This document shows positions 17,641 to 26,469 of a stretch of 64,000 bases of DNA, piece after piece. Made by a program: the position numbers and the translations under genes. The notes under the pieces are model-generated. The model was not told the DNA's origin. It did no database searches and was given only the letters and a program-made list of their open reading frames with translations. Position 1 is the first letter of the stretch; every line of letters starts with the position of its first letter. This DNA comes from Ensifer sp. IC3342. Its GTDB lineage: Bacteria; Pseudomonadota; Alphaproteobacteria; Rhizobiales; Rhizobiaceae. The stretch covers positions 1 to 64,000 of the forward strand of contig NZ_JADYVE010000016.1 in the NCBI RefSeq assembly GCF_020193655.1. Direction: 5' to 3'.

Positions 17641-17756
17641 CACTCTTCTCCTTTGGCCATCTGTCGTCGTACCTTCCCGGCGCGACGTGTTGATTGTTGG
17701 TCGTAGGTTAGGAGCGGATTTCGGATGGTGAGAGTGACAAGTGTGACGGGATTCCG

Positions 17757-18977
17757 ATGGACTCGCTGATCACCGCCGCGGCACGCGCGCTTGCAACGGG
17801 TGACCCGCTCGGAGCCTTGAAGCGGGTTGCGCTCCGTGACGACCCGCCCGCGCTCGCGCTCCGGGGCATCGCCATGGCGCAGCTCGGCGATCTGGTCAGG
17901 GCAAAGGCGCTCCTCAAGAGCGCCGCGCGCGCCTTCGGCCGGAAGGAGGCGGTGGCGCGCGCCCGCTGCGTCGTCGCCGAAGCCGAGATCGCCCTCGTGT
18001 CACGCGACCTTGCCTGGCCTGCGAAGACGCTCGACGCCGCGCGCGCAACGCTCGAAGCGCATGGCGACCGGGTGAATGCCGCGCATGCACGTAACGTTGA
18101 GGTCCGGCGTCTGCTCCTGATCGGCCGTCTCGACGAGGCAGAGCGGATGCTGGCCGGGTTCGATCCCTCCCCGCTTCCGCCGGCCTTGCGGACCGCCCAT
18201 GAGCTGGCAGCCGCGGGCATCGCTGCCCGGCGCGTGCAGACGAATGCCGCGCGTGCCGCGCTCACCCGCGCCGCCGAGGCCGCACACAAGGCGGATATTC
18301 CGGCGTTGACGGCGGAGGTCGAAAATGCATCGCTGGTGCTGAAGACGCCGGCGGCGCGCCTGATCGCGCAGGGCGAGGAACGGCCGCTGCTGCTCGAAGA
18401 GGTCGAAGCGCTGCTTTCGTCGGGGGCGCTCGTCGTCGACGCCTGCCGCAATGTCGTGCGCGACGAGAGGCTGGCGGTCTCGCTCGCGACGCGCCCGATC
18501 CTTTTCGCGCTGGCGCGAGCGCTCGCCGAAGCCTGGCCGGGAGATGCGCCGAGGAGCACGCTGCTTTCCCGGGCATTCCGAGCGAAACACGCTGACGAAT
18601 CCCATCGCGCGCGGCTCCGCGTGGAAATCGGCCGGCTCCGCGCCGAGCTTCGGGCGCTCGCGGACATAAGCGCGACGAGCCAAGGTTTCGCCTTGGCACC
18701 GCGCCACGCCCACGAGGTCGTGGTGCTGGCGCCCCCGGTCGAGGAGCGGCACGCGGCCGTGCTCGCCTTCCTTGCCGACGGCGAGTCCTGGTCGAGCTCG
18801 GCACTGGCGATCGCGCTTGGCGCGAGCCCACGCACGGTGCAGCGGGCGCTCGAACAGCTCTCGGTGGCCGGCAAGGTGCAGGCCTTCGGTCGCGGACCGG
18901 CGCGCCGCTGGATAACCCCGCCGCTTACCGGCTTCCCGACAATCTTGTTACTCCCCGGCCCGCTGCCGAGTGACTAG
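17757..18977 (+). CDS. Alanine-rich helical protein with C-terminal winged-helix DNA-binding domain
   Basis: The 406-residue protein is mostly helical, with TPR-like repeats over about 1-170 (for example AMAQLGDLVRAKALLKSAARAFG). Near the C-terminus, 345-390, there is a winged HTH: SSSALAIALGASPRTVQRALEQLSVAGKVQAFGRGPARRW. It therefore looks like a transcription regulator that senses through the helical part. The divergent position relative to DUF899 (116 bases apart) suggests it controls that pair, and the beta-propeller gene follows 32 bases downstream. Direct evidence for the target is lacking. Confidence 0.75.
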   Translation: MDSLITAAARALATGDPLGALKRVALRDDPPALALRGIAMAQLGDLVRAKALLKSAARAFGRKEAVARARCVVAEAEIALVSRDLAWPAKTLDAARATLEAHGDRVNAAHARNVEVRRLLLIGRLDEAERMLAGFDPSPLPPALRTAHELAAAGIAARRVQTNAARAALTRAAEAAHKADIPALTAEVENASLVLKTPAARLIAQGEERPLLLEEVEALLSSGALVVDACRNVVRDERLAVSLATRPILFALARALAEAWPGDAPRSTLLSRAFRAKHADESHRARLRVEIGRLRAELRALADISATSQGFALAPRHAHEVVVLAPPVEERHAAVLAFLADGESWSSSALAIALGASPRTVQRALEQLSVAGKVQAFGRGPARRWITPPLTGFPTILLLPGPLPSD

Positions 18978-19009
18978 TGTGATGCGGCCCCACCAGCAAG
19001 GAGGAAAGC

Positions 19010-19642
19010 ATGAAACGATCCGCAGCCGAAATTCTTCGTGAATACGGCCCCTTCCCCGAAGCAGAGCAGGTGCACGGCGTCACCTTCGACGGGCACCACG
19101 TCTGGTTCGCCTCCGGCGAAAAACTGAACGCCGTCGATCCGGAGAGCGGCGAAATCACGCGCTCGATCGAGGTCGCCGCCCATGCGGGAACCGCTTTCGA
19201 CGGCCGGCACCTGTTCCAGATCGCCGAGGACCGCATCCAGAAAATCGATCCGAAGACCGGCCGCGTGCTCGCGACTATCCCGGCACCGGGCGGCGGCGGT
19301 GACTCGGGGCTCGCCTGGGCCGAAGGCACGCTCTGGGTCGGCCAGCACCGAGGACGCAGGATCCACCAGATCGATCCTGAGACGGGCGAGGTGCTCCGCA
19401 CCATCGAGTCCAACCGGGTCGTCACCGGCGTCACCTGGATTGACGGCGAACTCTGGCACGGCACCTGGGAAGGCGACGAGAGCGATGTCCGGCGTGTCGA
19501 TCCCGAAACAGGCGCGGTCCTGGAGCGACTCGACATGCCGCACGGCGTGGGTGTGTCCGGGCTTGAGTCCGACGGCGCCGATCGCTTCTTCTGCGGCGGT
19601 GGAAGCACCGGCAAGATCAGAGCGGTCCGGCGGCCAAGGTAA
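19010..19642 (+). CDS. Beta-propeller protein, glutaminyl cyclase-like
   Basis: The 210-residue protein is made of repeats of about 40 residues, each with a pattern like GVTFDGHHVWFASGEKLNAVDPESGEI, typical of short propeller blades (glutamine cyclotransferase/YncE type). No signal peptide or membrane segment is present, in contrast to secreted plant-type glutaminyl cyclases, and the length is shorter than the family norm of about 250. AAGGAGGAAAGC precedes the ATG. It is 32 bases after the wHTH gene and probably co-transcribed with it. Enzymatic activity is doubtful; a ligand-binding role is equally likely. Confidence 0.65.
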   Translation: MKRSAAEILREYGPFPEAEQVHGVTFDGHHVWFASGEKLNAVDPESGEITRSIEVAAHAGTAFDGRHLFQIAEDRIQKIDPKTGRVLATIPAPGGGGDSGLAWAEGTLWVGQHRGRRIHQIDPETGEVLRTIESNRVVTGVTWIDGELWHGTWEGDESDVRRVDPETGAVLERLDMPHGVGVSGLESDGADRFFCGGGSTGKIRAVRRPR

Positions 19643-19819
19643 GATTGCGCGATCCGCCGCCGAACGCGCAGAAGCGACGGCGAACCGGAGGCGGTAGATC
19701 GCGCCACGCCAGCTGCGGATTTTTTTTGAGGCATGTCGATTTTCAAGCAACTCGTTCGTCTTTGAGAAGCGCCGCCCACCTGAGGCCCGGCGTCGCCAAT
19801 TTTTCCACGAGGTCTTTCC

Positions 19820-21049
19820 ATGTCGGATGCGCAGATTCAGACACAAAGTCCATATCGCTGGGTAATCGTCGCCGCCGGTGGCCTGTTGGGCTGCATCGCG
19901 ATCGGCGCCATGTTTTCGCTGCCGGTTTTTCTCCGGCCCATTTCTCAAGATACCGGATGGTCCGTCACCGGTGTTTCCAGTGCCATGACCATCGGGTTTA
20001 TCGCGATGGCGCTCGCAAGCATGATCTGGGGTACTTTGTCGGACCGTTGGGGTCCTCGCCTCGTCGTGTCGATCGGTTCGGCTGTCTTGGCCGCAGCCCT
20101 CGCACTGACGAGCCAGGCGACCTCGCTTATCGAGTTTCAACTCGTCTTCGGGCTGGCTGTCGGCGGCGCTACCGCCGCGATCTTCGCCCCGATGATGGCC
20201 TGCGTGACCGGCTGGTTCGAAACGCAGCGCAGCCTTGCCGTGTCTCTCGTGTCGGCCGGCATGGGAATGGCGCCCATGACCATGTCTCCCTTCGCGGCCT
20301 GGCTCGTCACCATCTACGATTGGAGAACGTCCCTCCTGATCATCGCCGCCTTTACCGGGGCCGTGATGGTCCCGGTCGCGCTGCTCGTACGCCGTCCTCC
20401 CGCTCTCGAACGCCAAACTGCCGTCGCTTCTTCGGATGGAGAACAGCCCGACATGTCCGTGGGCCAGGCGATCAGGTCGCCCCAGTTCATCATCTTGTTT
20501 CTCACGAACTTCTTCTGTTGCGCCACGCACTCGGGCCCGATCTTCCACACGGTGAGCTACGCGATCAGCTGCGGCATCCCGATGATTGCAGCGGTCTCGA
20601 TCTACAGCGTAGAGGGGCTGGCAGGCATGGGCGGTCGCGTCGTCTTCGGTCTTTTCGGAGACCGGTTCGGGGCCAAGCGCGTTCTGGTTTCGGGGCTGCT
20701 GCTGCAGGCGTTCGGCGCATTGGCGTATTTTTTCGTCCGCGATCTTGGCGCGTTTTATGCCGTCGCGGCTGTGTTCGGCTTTATCTATGCCGGCGTCATG
20801 CCACTCTACGCCGTGATCGCTCGCGAGAATTTTCCCCTGCGCATGATGGGTACCGTCATCGGCGGAACGGCAATGGCGGGGAGCCTGGGCATGGCAACCG
20901 GTCCCTTGGCCGGCGGCCTGATCTACGACACCTTCGCCAGCTACGGTTGGCTCTATATCGGCGCCTGGGGCATCGGGATCGGCGCCTTCCTGATCGCCCT
21001 GACCTTCAGGCCCTTCCCCAAGGCCGAACCCGCGCCATTGCCGGCGTGA
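19820..21049 (+). CDS. MFS transporter, 12 membrane segments
   Basis: The 409-residue protein has the two-fold six-helix layout of the major facilitator superfamily. Motif A appears as GTLSDRWGPRLVV between helices 2 and 3, with its counterpart FGLFGDRFGAKRVLV in the second half. The first helix is WVIVAAGGLLGCIAIGAMFSLPVFL. The pattern PISQDTGWSVTGVSSAMTIGF is common in oxalate/formate and monocarboxylate-type MFS carriers, but the substrate is not certain. It faces the TRAP transporter operon convergently, with a repeat hairpin between them. Confidence 0.88.
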   Translation: MSDAQIQTQSPYRWVIVAAGGLLGCIAIGAMFSLPVFLRPISQDTGWSVTGVSSAMTIGFIAMALASMIWGTLSDRWGPRLVVSIGSAVLAAALALTSQATSLIEFQLVFGLAVGGATAAIFAPMMACVTGWFETQRSLAVSLVSAGMGMAPMTMSPFAAWLVTIYDWRTSLLIIAAFTGAVMVPVALLVRRPPALERQTAVASSDGEQPDMSVGQAIRSPQFIILFLTNFFCCATHSGPIFHTVSYAISCGIPMIAAVSIYSVEGLAGMGGRVVFGLFGDRFGAKRVLVSGLLLQAFGALAYFFVRDLGAFYAVAAVFGFIYAGVMPLYAVIARENFPLRMMGTVIGGTAMAGSLGMATGPLAGGLIYDTFASYGWLYIGAWGIGIGAFLIALTFRPFPKAEPAPLPA

Positions 21050-21118
21050 AGCGAGAACCAATACGGTCGGCCGCGAACAAGCGTGTCGCGGCCGCTTCGC
21101 AGCGCCCCACTCGTCGCT

Positions 21119-21165
21119 ACTGCACGTTTCCTTAAATCGGCTACGGGTTAAGGAAACATGCCGTA
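21119..21165. terminator. RIME-derived hairpin between convergent transporter genes
   Basis: TTTCCTTAA and TTAAGGAAA pair around a short GC-rich loop, matching the second palindrome of the complete RIME-like copy at 39439-39544. It lies between the MFS stop (21049) and the stop of the TRAP large permease (21168) and could end transcription from both sides. There is no T-run, so a rho-independent function is uncertain. Confidence 0.45.
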
Positions 21166-21167
21166 GC

Positions 21168-22910
21168 TCAGCCGTAGAGATATTCCGGCAGCCAGAGCGT
21201 CATGCCGGGCCAGAGATACATGATGATCATGCAGAGGATAACGATCAGCATGTAGGGCATCATGCCGGCGAAAATCTGGTTCAGTGTGACATGCGGCGGC
21301 GAAACGCCTTTCAGGTAGTAGGCCGACATCGCCACCGGCGGCGACAGGAAGGCCGCCTGCAGGTTGACGAAGACGAGCACGCCCCAGAGCACCGGGTCGA
21401 TGTCGAAGTGCCTCAGCATCGGCAGGAAGATCGGCACGAAGATGATGATGATCTCGGTCCATTCGAGCGGCCAGCCGAGAAGGAAGATGATCGCCTGCGA
21501 CAGGATCATGAACTGAACGGGCGTGAGATCAAGCGCGAGCACCCATTGCTCGATCAGCGCCTGCCCGCCGAGGATGGCGAAGACGGCGGAGAAAAGCGCC
21601 GAACCGACGAAGAGCCAGCACACCATGGCCGTGGTCTTCGCCGTCAGGAACACCGCTTCCTTGGTGCGTTTCCAGTTGAGCGTGCGCGCCTGGAAGGCCA
21701 GCAGGAAGGCGCCGGCGGAGCCGACCGCAGCGGACTCGGTCGCGGTCGTGATGCCGAACAGGATGACGGCGAGCACGACGACGGTTAGGATCGCGAGCGG
21801 CATGACGGAGGAGACGAGCAGCTTCATCACCTGAAGCCGTTCCGCGCCCATGTTGCGATAGTAGCGGATGAGAACAACGGCGGCGAGCGCGGCGGCGATC
21901 CCGAAGGACACATAGAAAGCGGTCGTCGGCCCATTGACGACTGCCGGCCCGGCATCGGCGGCGGGCGCGCCCAGCTGTTCCAGCCCCTCCGGGGCCTCCG
22001 CCTCGGCGGAGGCCTGTGGATGGATGACGGCATACCACCACACGAGCGCGAGCGTGACGGCCGTCAGCGAGAAGGGCACAAGGGCCGCGCCGAAATTATT
22101 GACGAGCCGCCAATAGGTCACCCGCCCCTCGCCCGTCTCCAGCGCCAGCGCCTTCGCCGGTGAGACCAGGGCGCGGAAAAGCCCGGCCAGCATGTTTGGC
22201 GAATAGGCTGTCTGCAGGCTGCGCATCCAGGAGGCGACCGGAACCCGTGTCTGCTCCTCGGGCAAGGAAGGCGCGATCTTCGGATTGATTGCCGCCCAGC
22301 CGAGAATATAGGCGAGATAGAGGAACGACAGGAAGAAGCCCGGCAGCATCGTCGCGGCATAGAGCTTGACCACAGACTGTCCCGCCACGGCCGCGTAGAC
22401 GATGATCATCACCGAGGGCGGGATCAGGATGCCGAGCGTGCCGCCCGCGGTGATGACACCCGAGGCGAGCTTGACGTCGTAGCCGGCGCGCAGCATCGGG
22501 TTCATGGCGATCACGCCCATCAGCACCACCACGGCGCCGACGAGGCCGCTGGCGATACCCCAGAAGGTGCAGACGATCAGCGTCGCGACGGCCAGCGATG
22601 CCGGCAACCGCCGGAACGAAAGCTGGATGCTGTAGAACATCTTGTCGACCAGCGCGCCACGCTCCATCACGTAGCCCATAAGCACGAAGAGCGGGATCGA
22701 GATCAGCACATCGTTGGTCATCGCACCATAGGTGCGCTGGACCATCAGATCGAAGACGCGGTTGTCGATCCAGTGCTCGGCCGGATTGTAGAAGGCGTAG
22801 AAGCCGAAGACCATGCCGAGCCCCATCAGCGTGAAGGCGGTCGGGAAGCCCATGATTATGACGACGACGATGAGCATCAGCATCGCCAGTCCAAGGAACG
22901 GATCGCTCAC
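21168..22910 (-). CDS. TRAP transporter large permease (DctM family), long form
   Basis: The 580-residue membrane protein has the DctM N-terminal block LIVVVIIMGFPTAFTLMGLGMVFGFY, the LIPPSVMIIVYA loop and a C-terminal block LQAAFLSPPVAMSAYYLKGV. A central part, about residues 245-390, is longer than in the usual 430-residue DctM and holds extra hydrophilic and membrane segments. Such long forms occur in TRAP systems for keto acids and related acids. The start is GTG at 22908-22910, overlapping the stop of the DctQ gene (GTGA). It pumps substrate with the Na+ gradient, together with DctQ and the Tat-exported binding protein. Confidence 0.9.
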   Translation of the reverse strand: MSDPFLGLAMLMLIVVVIIMGFPTAFTLMGLGMVFGFYAFYNPAEHWIDNRVFDLMVQRTYGAMTNDVLISIPLFVLMGYVMERGALVDKMFYSIQLSFRRLPASLAVATLIVCTFWGIASGLVGAVVVLMGVIAMNPMLRAGYDVKLASGVITAGGTLGILIPPSVMIIVYAAVAGQSVVKLYAATMLPGFFLSFLYLAYILGWAAINPKIAPSLPEEQTRVPVASWMRSLQTAYSPNMLAGLFRALVSPAKALALETGEGRVTYWRLVNNFGAALVPFSLTAVTLALVWWYAVIHPQASAEAEAPEGLEQLGAPAADAGPAVVNGPTTAFYVSFGIAAALAAVVLIRYYRNMGAERLQVMKLLVSSVMPLAILTVVVLAVILFGITTATESAAVGSAGAFLLAFQARTLNWKRTKEAVFLTAKTTAMVCWLFVGSALFSAVFAILGGQALIEQWVLALDLTPVQFMILSQAIIFLLGWPLEWTEIIIIFVPIFLPMLRHFDIDPVLWGVLVFVNLQAAFLSPPVAMSAYYLKGVSPPHVTLNQIFAGMMPYMLIVILCMIIMYLWPGMTLWLPEYLYG

Positions 22911-23575
22911 GGTTCGATCTCTCCCCCCATGCCCCGTTGCCGGGCCGCCTTTTCGATGTTCTGTGCCCGTTCGATCGCCGCCTCGCGGGCTTCCTCGTCG
23001 ACATATTCGCTGTGGGCAAGCTGCTCGGCCACCACGTCGATCTCCTCGACGTCGCGCTGCCGCTCCGGCCACTCCCCGGTCCGGATACACAGGACGCATC
23101 GCACGATCTCGGCAAGCCCCTGCAGCATCACCAGCACGCCCGCGATTGGGATGACCGTCTTGAAATAGTAGATTGGCGGCCCTTCCGCCGTCACGGTCGA
23201 ATGCTCGCCGATCCGCCAGGAGAGCGCCGCGTAGTCGTAGCCAGCATAGATAAGGGCGGCGACGCCGGGCAGGAAGAACAAAATATAGAGCAAAAGGTCG
23301 AGCATCGCCTGCGTGCGGGGCCTTAGCGAACTATAGAGAAAGTCGCCCCGCACATGGGCGTTCTGCGCCAGCGCATAGGCGCCGGCAAGCATGAACAGGG
23401 TGCCGTAAAACATATTGCTGGCGTCGAAGATCCACGCCGTCGGCATGTTGAGGATGTAGCGCTTGAAGACCTCGACGCAGACAAGTGTCATCAGGCCGAT
23501 GATCAGCCAGGCGGAAGCCTTCCCGACCCACACGCTGATCGCATCGACCCTCAGGAGAAAATGCTGAACGTTCAC
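22907..23575 (-). CDS. TRAP transporter small permease (DctQ family)
   Basis: The 222-residue protein has four membrane segments, beginning with SAWLIIGLMTLVCVEVF, and the DctQ block HVRGDFLYSSLRPRTQAMLDL. The C-terminal 60 residues after the last helix are hydrophilic and rich in Glu/Arg, longer than usual. It forms the inner-membrane complex with DctM. It lies 113 bases downstream of the binding-protein gene, and that gap holds a GGGCCG/CGGCCC hairpin that may trim downstream expression. It overlaps DctM by 4 bases. Confidence 0.88.
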   Translation of the reverse strand: MNVQHFLLRVDAISVWVGKASAWLIIGLMTLVCVEVFKRYILNMPTAWIFDASNMFYGTLFMLAGAYALAQNAHVRGDFLYSSLRPRTQAMLDLLLYILFFLPGVAALIYAGYDYAALSWRIGEHSTVTAEGPPIYYFKTVIPIAGVLVMLQGLAEIVRCVLCIRTGEWPERQRDVEEIDVVAEQLAHSEYVDEEAREAAIERAQNIEKAARQRGMGGEIEP

Positions 23576-23688
23576 CCCGCGCCTCCAACCGGCGGCGGCA
23601 GACGCAGCCGTGGCCGCATCACCGCTCTATCTTTTTGCAATCGGTGACGTTTGCGGCCCGGGGCCGAGCGGCCCAAGGCCCTGTCGAG

Positions 23689-24831
23689 CTAAAGCTCCTT
23701 GGCCACACCCTCCTGGCCGAAATAGTGGTCGAAAGCCATCCGCCGGTTGACGACGGTGTCCTGCTCCCATCTCGTCGCCCGCTCGGCGAAGGCGATCTGG
23801 GATTGGAGCACTTCCTTGAAGACCGGGTTTTCCCCCGCCTTCTTCTTCACAACCTCGTCATAAACTTCGAGCTGCCTTTTGAGGATCGCCTCCGGGGTCT
23901 TGTAGAATTTGACCTGGTCATCCGTTTGCATCGCTAGGTAGTCTGTGGAGTAGCGGTCAATCGCCTTCCAGGCCATGTCGGCGGACGCCGCCTCGACCGC
24001 ATTGGTGATGATCGCCCTCATCTCGCCCGGTAGACCGTCGAACTTCGGCTTGTTGAACAGGATTTCGAACGTTTCTGCGTTTTGATGATAGCCCTGCAGC
24101 ATGCAGATCTTCGAAACATCCGGGAAGCCGAGCACCCGGTCCGACGAAGCATTGTTGAACTCGGCCGCGTCGATCAGCCCGCGGTCGAGTGCCGCGACGA
24201 TCTCACCGCCGGGCAGCGCGTTGACCGCCGCCCCGAGCGCGGTGAACACGTCGATCGAGATGCCGACGGTGCGGAATTTCAGGCCCTGCAGGTCCTCCAC
24301 CTTTGCGATAGGCTTCTTGAACCAGCCGAGAGGCTGCGTCGGCATTGGCCCGTAGGGGAACGAGACGACATTGGCGCCGATCGACTCATAGAGCTTGGCG
24401 AGGAGTTCCTTGCCGCCGCCGTATTTATGCCAGGCGAGCAGCATGTTGGCGTCCATGGAGAAGCCCGGCCCCGAGCCCCACAGCGCCAACGCCGTCTGCT
24501 TGCCGTAGTGATAGACCATCACGCCGTGGCCGCCGTCGAGCGTCCCTTGCGAGACGGCATCGAGCAGGCCGAAAGCCGGCACCACGGCCCCCGCCGGCAG
24601 CACCTCGATCTTGAGGTCCCCGCCGGTCATGTCGTTGACCTTCTTGGCGAAATCGAGCGCGAATTCGTGAAAGATGTCCTTCGAAGGCCAAGTGCTCTGC
24701 CAGCGCATGTTCACCGGCCCCTGTGCCTTGACGACACTCGGTGCAGCGACCATCGCCGCCCCGGCCATTGCTGCGCCGCTCAGGAATTTGCGACGCGACG
24801 TCCTCCCCCCAGTCTGGGTTCTGCGTTTCAT
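23689..24831 (-). CDS. TRAP transporter substrate-binding protein (DctP/TakP-like), Tat-exported
   Basis: The 380-residue protein starts with a twin-arginine signal: TSRRKFLSGAAMAGAAMVAAPSVVKAQ. The mature part shows the DctP fold with TWPSKDIFHEFALDFAKKVNDMTGG and GLKFRTVGISIDVFTALGAAVNALPGGEIVAALDRG. The latter, with the invariant Arg of KFRTVG, is the carboxylate-binding segment. The pattern is close to alpha-keto acid binders such as TakP, but the ligand is not proven. The ATG at 24829-24831 follows GGGAGGAAAAG; 13 upstream codons are ignored for that reason. It is the first gene of the operon and faces the sorbosone-dehydrogenase-like gene divergently. Confidence 0.9.
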   Translation of the reverse strand: MKRRTQTGGRTSRRKFLSGAAMAGAAMVAAPSVVKAQGPVNMRWQSTWPSKDIFHEFALDFAKKVNDMTGGDLKIEVLPAGAVVPAFGLLDAVSQGTLDGGHGVMVYHYGKQTALALWGSGPGFSMDANMLLAWHKYGGGKELLAKLYESIGANVVSFPYGPMPTQPLGWFKKPIAKVEDLQGLKFRTVGISIDVFTALGAAVNALPGGEIVAALDRGLIDAAEFNNASSDRVLGFPDVSKICMLQGYHQNAETFEILFNKPKFDGLPGEMRAIITNAVEAASADMAWKAIDRYSTDYLAMQTDDQVKFYKTPEAILKRQLEVYDEVVKKKAGENPVFKEVLQSQIAFAERATRWEQDTVVNRRMAFDHYFGQEGVAKEL

Positions 24832-25010
24832 CTTTTCCTCCCGAAAACATAGGCTTTTTCGCCTACGCATTTAAGGATACTCCTAATGGCGCCCCTCGCA
24901 AAGATTGCAGGGAACGATGGCCGGACACCGCTGTTAGGAGCGCGTCAGAAGGAAGCTGAAGCGGATCGAAGCCTTGCCAAGAGGGCGGCATTCCGCTCGA
25001 AGGACGCAAG

Positions 25011-26345
25011 ATGAAAACCGGTTCGCTTGGAATTGCAGCTATCGTCCTCACCGGTGCGCTCGTCGCGGGTTGCGCTGGCGTTTCCGCGCAAGGGCGTGCG
25101 GATGAAAGCAGCGGCTACGGCCCCAAACCGAACTTGCCGGCGCCCAGCCGCACGCTGATCCCGACGGTCAACATCGCCGAAGCCAAGGGTTGGCCAAATG
25201 GGGCCAAGCCGAAGGCGGCGGCCGGGCTGAAGGTGAACGCCTTTGCCGGCGATCTCGACCATCCGCGTTGGCTGCATGTGCTGCCGAACGGCGACGTGCT
25301 GGTCGCCGAAAGCAATGCTCCGGCCAAACACGACGAATATTTCAGCATCAAGAAGGTCTTCACGGACCAGGCCCAGAAGCGCGCCGGTGCCGCCACCCCG
25401 AGCGCCAACCGCATCACACTCTTGCGTGACACCAACGGCGACGGTGTCGCCGATCAGCGCAGTGCCTTCATCGAGGGCCTGAACTCGCCCTTCGGCATGA
25501 CCCTGTCGAAAGGCAAACTCTATGTCGCCAACACTGATGCCCTCGTCGCCTTCCCCTACTCCGAAGGCCAGGATCGAATGACGGCAGCGCCCGAGAAGAT
25601 CGTCGATTTGCCCGCGGGAGACCTCAACCATCACTGGACCAAGGACGTCATCGCCAGCCGCGACGGCCGCAAGCTCTACGTCACCGTCGGATCGAACAGC
25701 AATGTCGGCGAGAACGGCATCGAAGCGGAGAAAAACCGCGCCGCCGTTCTGGAGGTAGATCTCGCCAGCCGACGCACGCGCGTCTTTGCCTCGGGCCTCA
25801 GGAACCCCAACGGGCTTTCCTGGAATCCGGACGATGGCAGGCTCTGGGTCGCAGTCAACGAGCGCGACGAACTCGGCGACGACCTCGTGCCGGACTACAT
25901 GACCTCCGTTCGTGAAGGCGGCTTCTACGGCTGGCCTTACAGCTATTTCGGCCAGAACGTCGACGCGCGCGTCAAGCCGCCGCGCCCGGACCTAGTCGAG
26001 AAGGCGATCAAGCCAGACTATGCGCTCGGCGCCCACACTGCCTCGCTGGGGCTGACGTTCGCCGCCGGCGCGCTGCTCGGTCCGGACTACGCCAACGGCG
26101 CCTTCATCGGCCAGCATGGGTCGTGGAACCGCAGCGTGCGCAGCGGCTACAAGGTGATCTTCGTGCCCTTCCGGGACGGCAAGCCCTCCGGCCCGCCGAA
26201 GGACGTCCTGTCCGGCTTCATCGACAAGGACGACAAGGCGTTGGGGCGCCCGGTCGGCGTGGCGATAGACAAGAAAGGCGCCCTGCTGGTGGCCGACGAT
26301 GTCGGCAACGCGATATGGCGCGTGGCGCCGGCAAGTGGGCGTTAG
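25011..26345 (+). CDS. Sorbosone dehydrogenase/PQQ-glucose dehydrogenase-like lipoprotein
   Basis: The 444-residue protein begins with a lipoprotein signal ending LVAGC (Cys at 21). It then has a six-bladed propeller of the L-sorbosone/soluble glucose dehydrogenase type: HPRWLHVLPNGDVLVAES, NSPFGMTLSKGKLYVANTD, HHWTKDVIASRDGRKLYVTVGSNSN, GLRNPNGLSWNP and QHGSWNRS. These blocks line the PQQ pocket in the family. It probably oxidises an aldose or sugar aldehyde in the periplasm if PQQ is available. AAGGACGCAAG precedes the ATG. It is divergent from the TRAP operon, which could import its product; that link is inference. Confidence 0.88.
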   Translation: MKTGSLGIAAIVLTGALVAGCAGVSAQGRADESSGYGPKPNLPAPSRTLIPTVNIAEAKGWPNGAKPKAAAGLKVNAFAGDLDHPRWLHVLPNGDVLVAESNAPAKHDEYFSIKKVFTDQAQKRAGAATPSANRITLLRDTNGDGVADQRSAFIEGLNSPFGMTLSKGKLYVANTDALVAFPYSEGQDRMTAAPEKIVDLPAGDLNHHWTKDVIASRDGRKLYVTVGSNSNVGENGIEAEKNRAAVLEVDLASRRTRVFASGLRNPNGLSWNPDDGRLWVAVNERDELGDDLVPDYMTSVREGGFYGWPYSYFGQNVDARVKPPRPDLVEKAIKPDYALGAHTASLGLTFAAGALLGPDYANGAFIGQHGSWNRSVRSGYKVIFVPFRDGKPSGPPKDVLSGFIDKDDKALGRPVGVAIDKKGALLVADDVGNAIWRVAPASGR

Positions 26346-26469
26346 GCGACCGCATAAGACGCAGCAGTGAAATTCTCTCGTCCGACTGACGACGACGCAC
26401 CGCGGTTCTGATTGATCCTGCGGCCTCCATCAGGCATTGTTCGGTGTCTGCCCGGTCGAGGTTCCCGCC

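Noticed and set aside
18974-21061. 695-residue open frame on the - strand
   Set aside because: It runs antisense through the beta-propeller and MFS genes and has the Asp/Arg/His-rich composition of a shadow frame.
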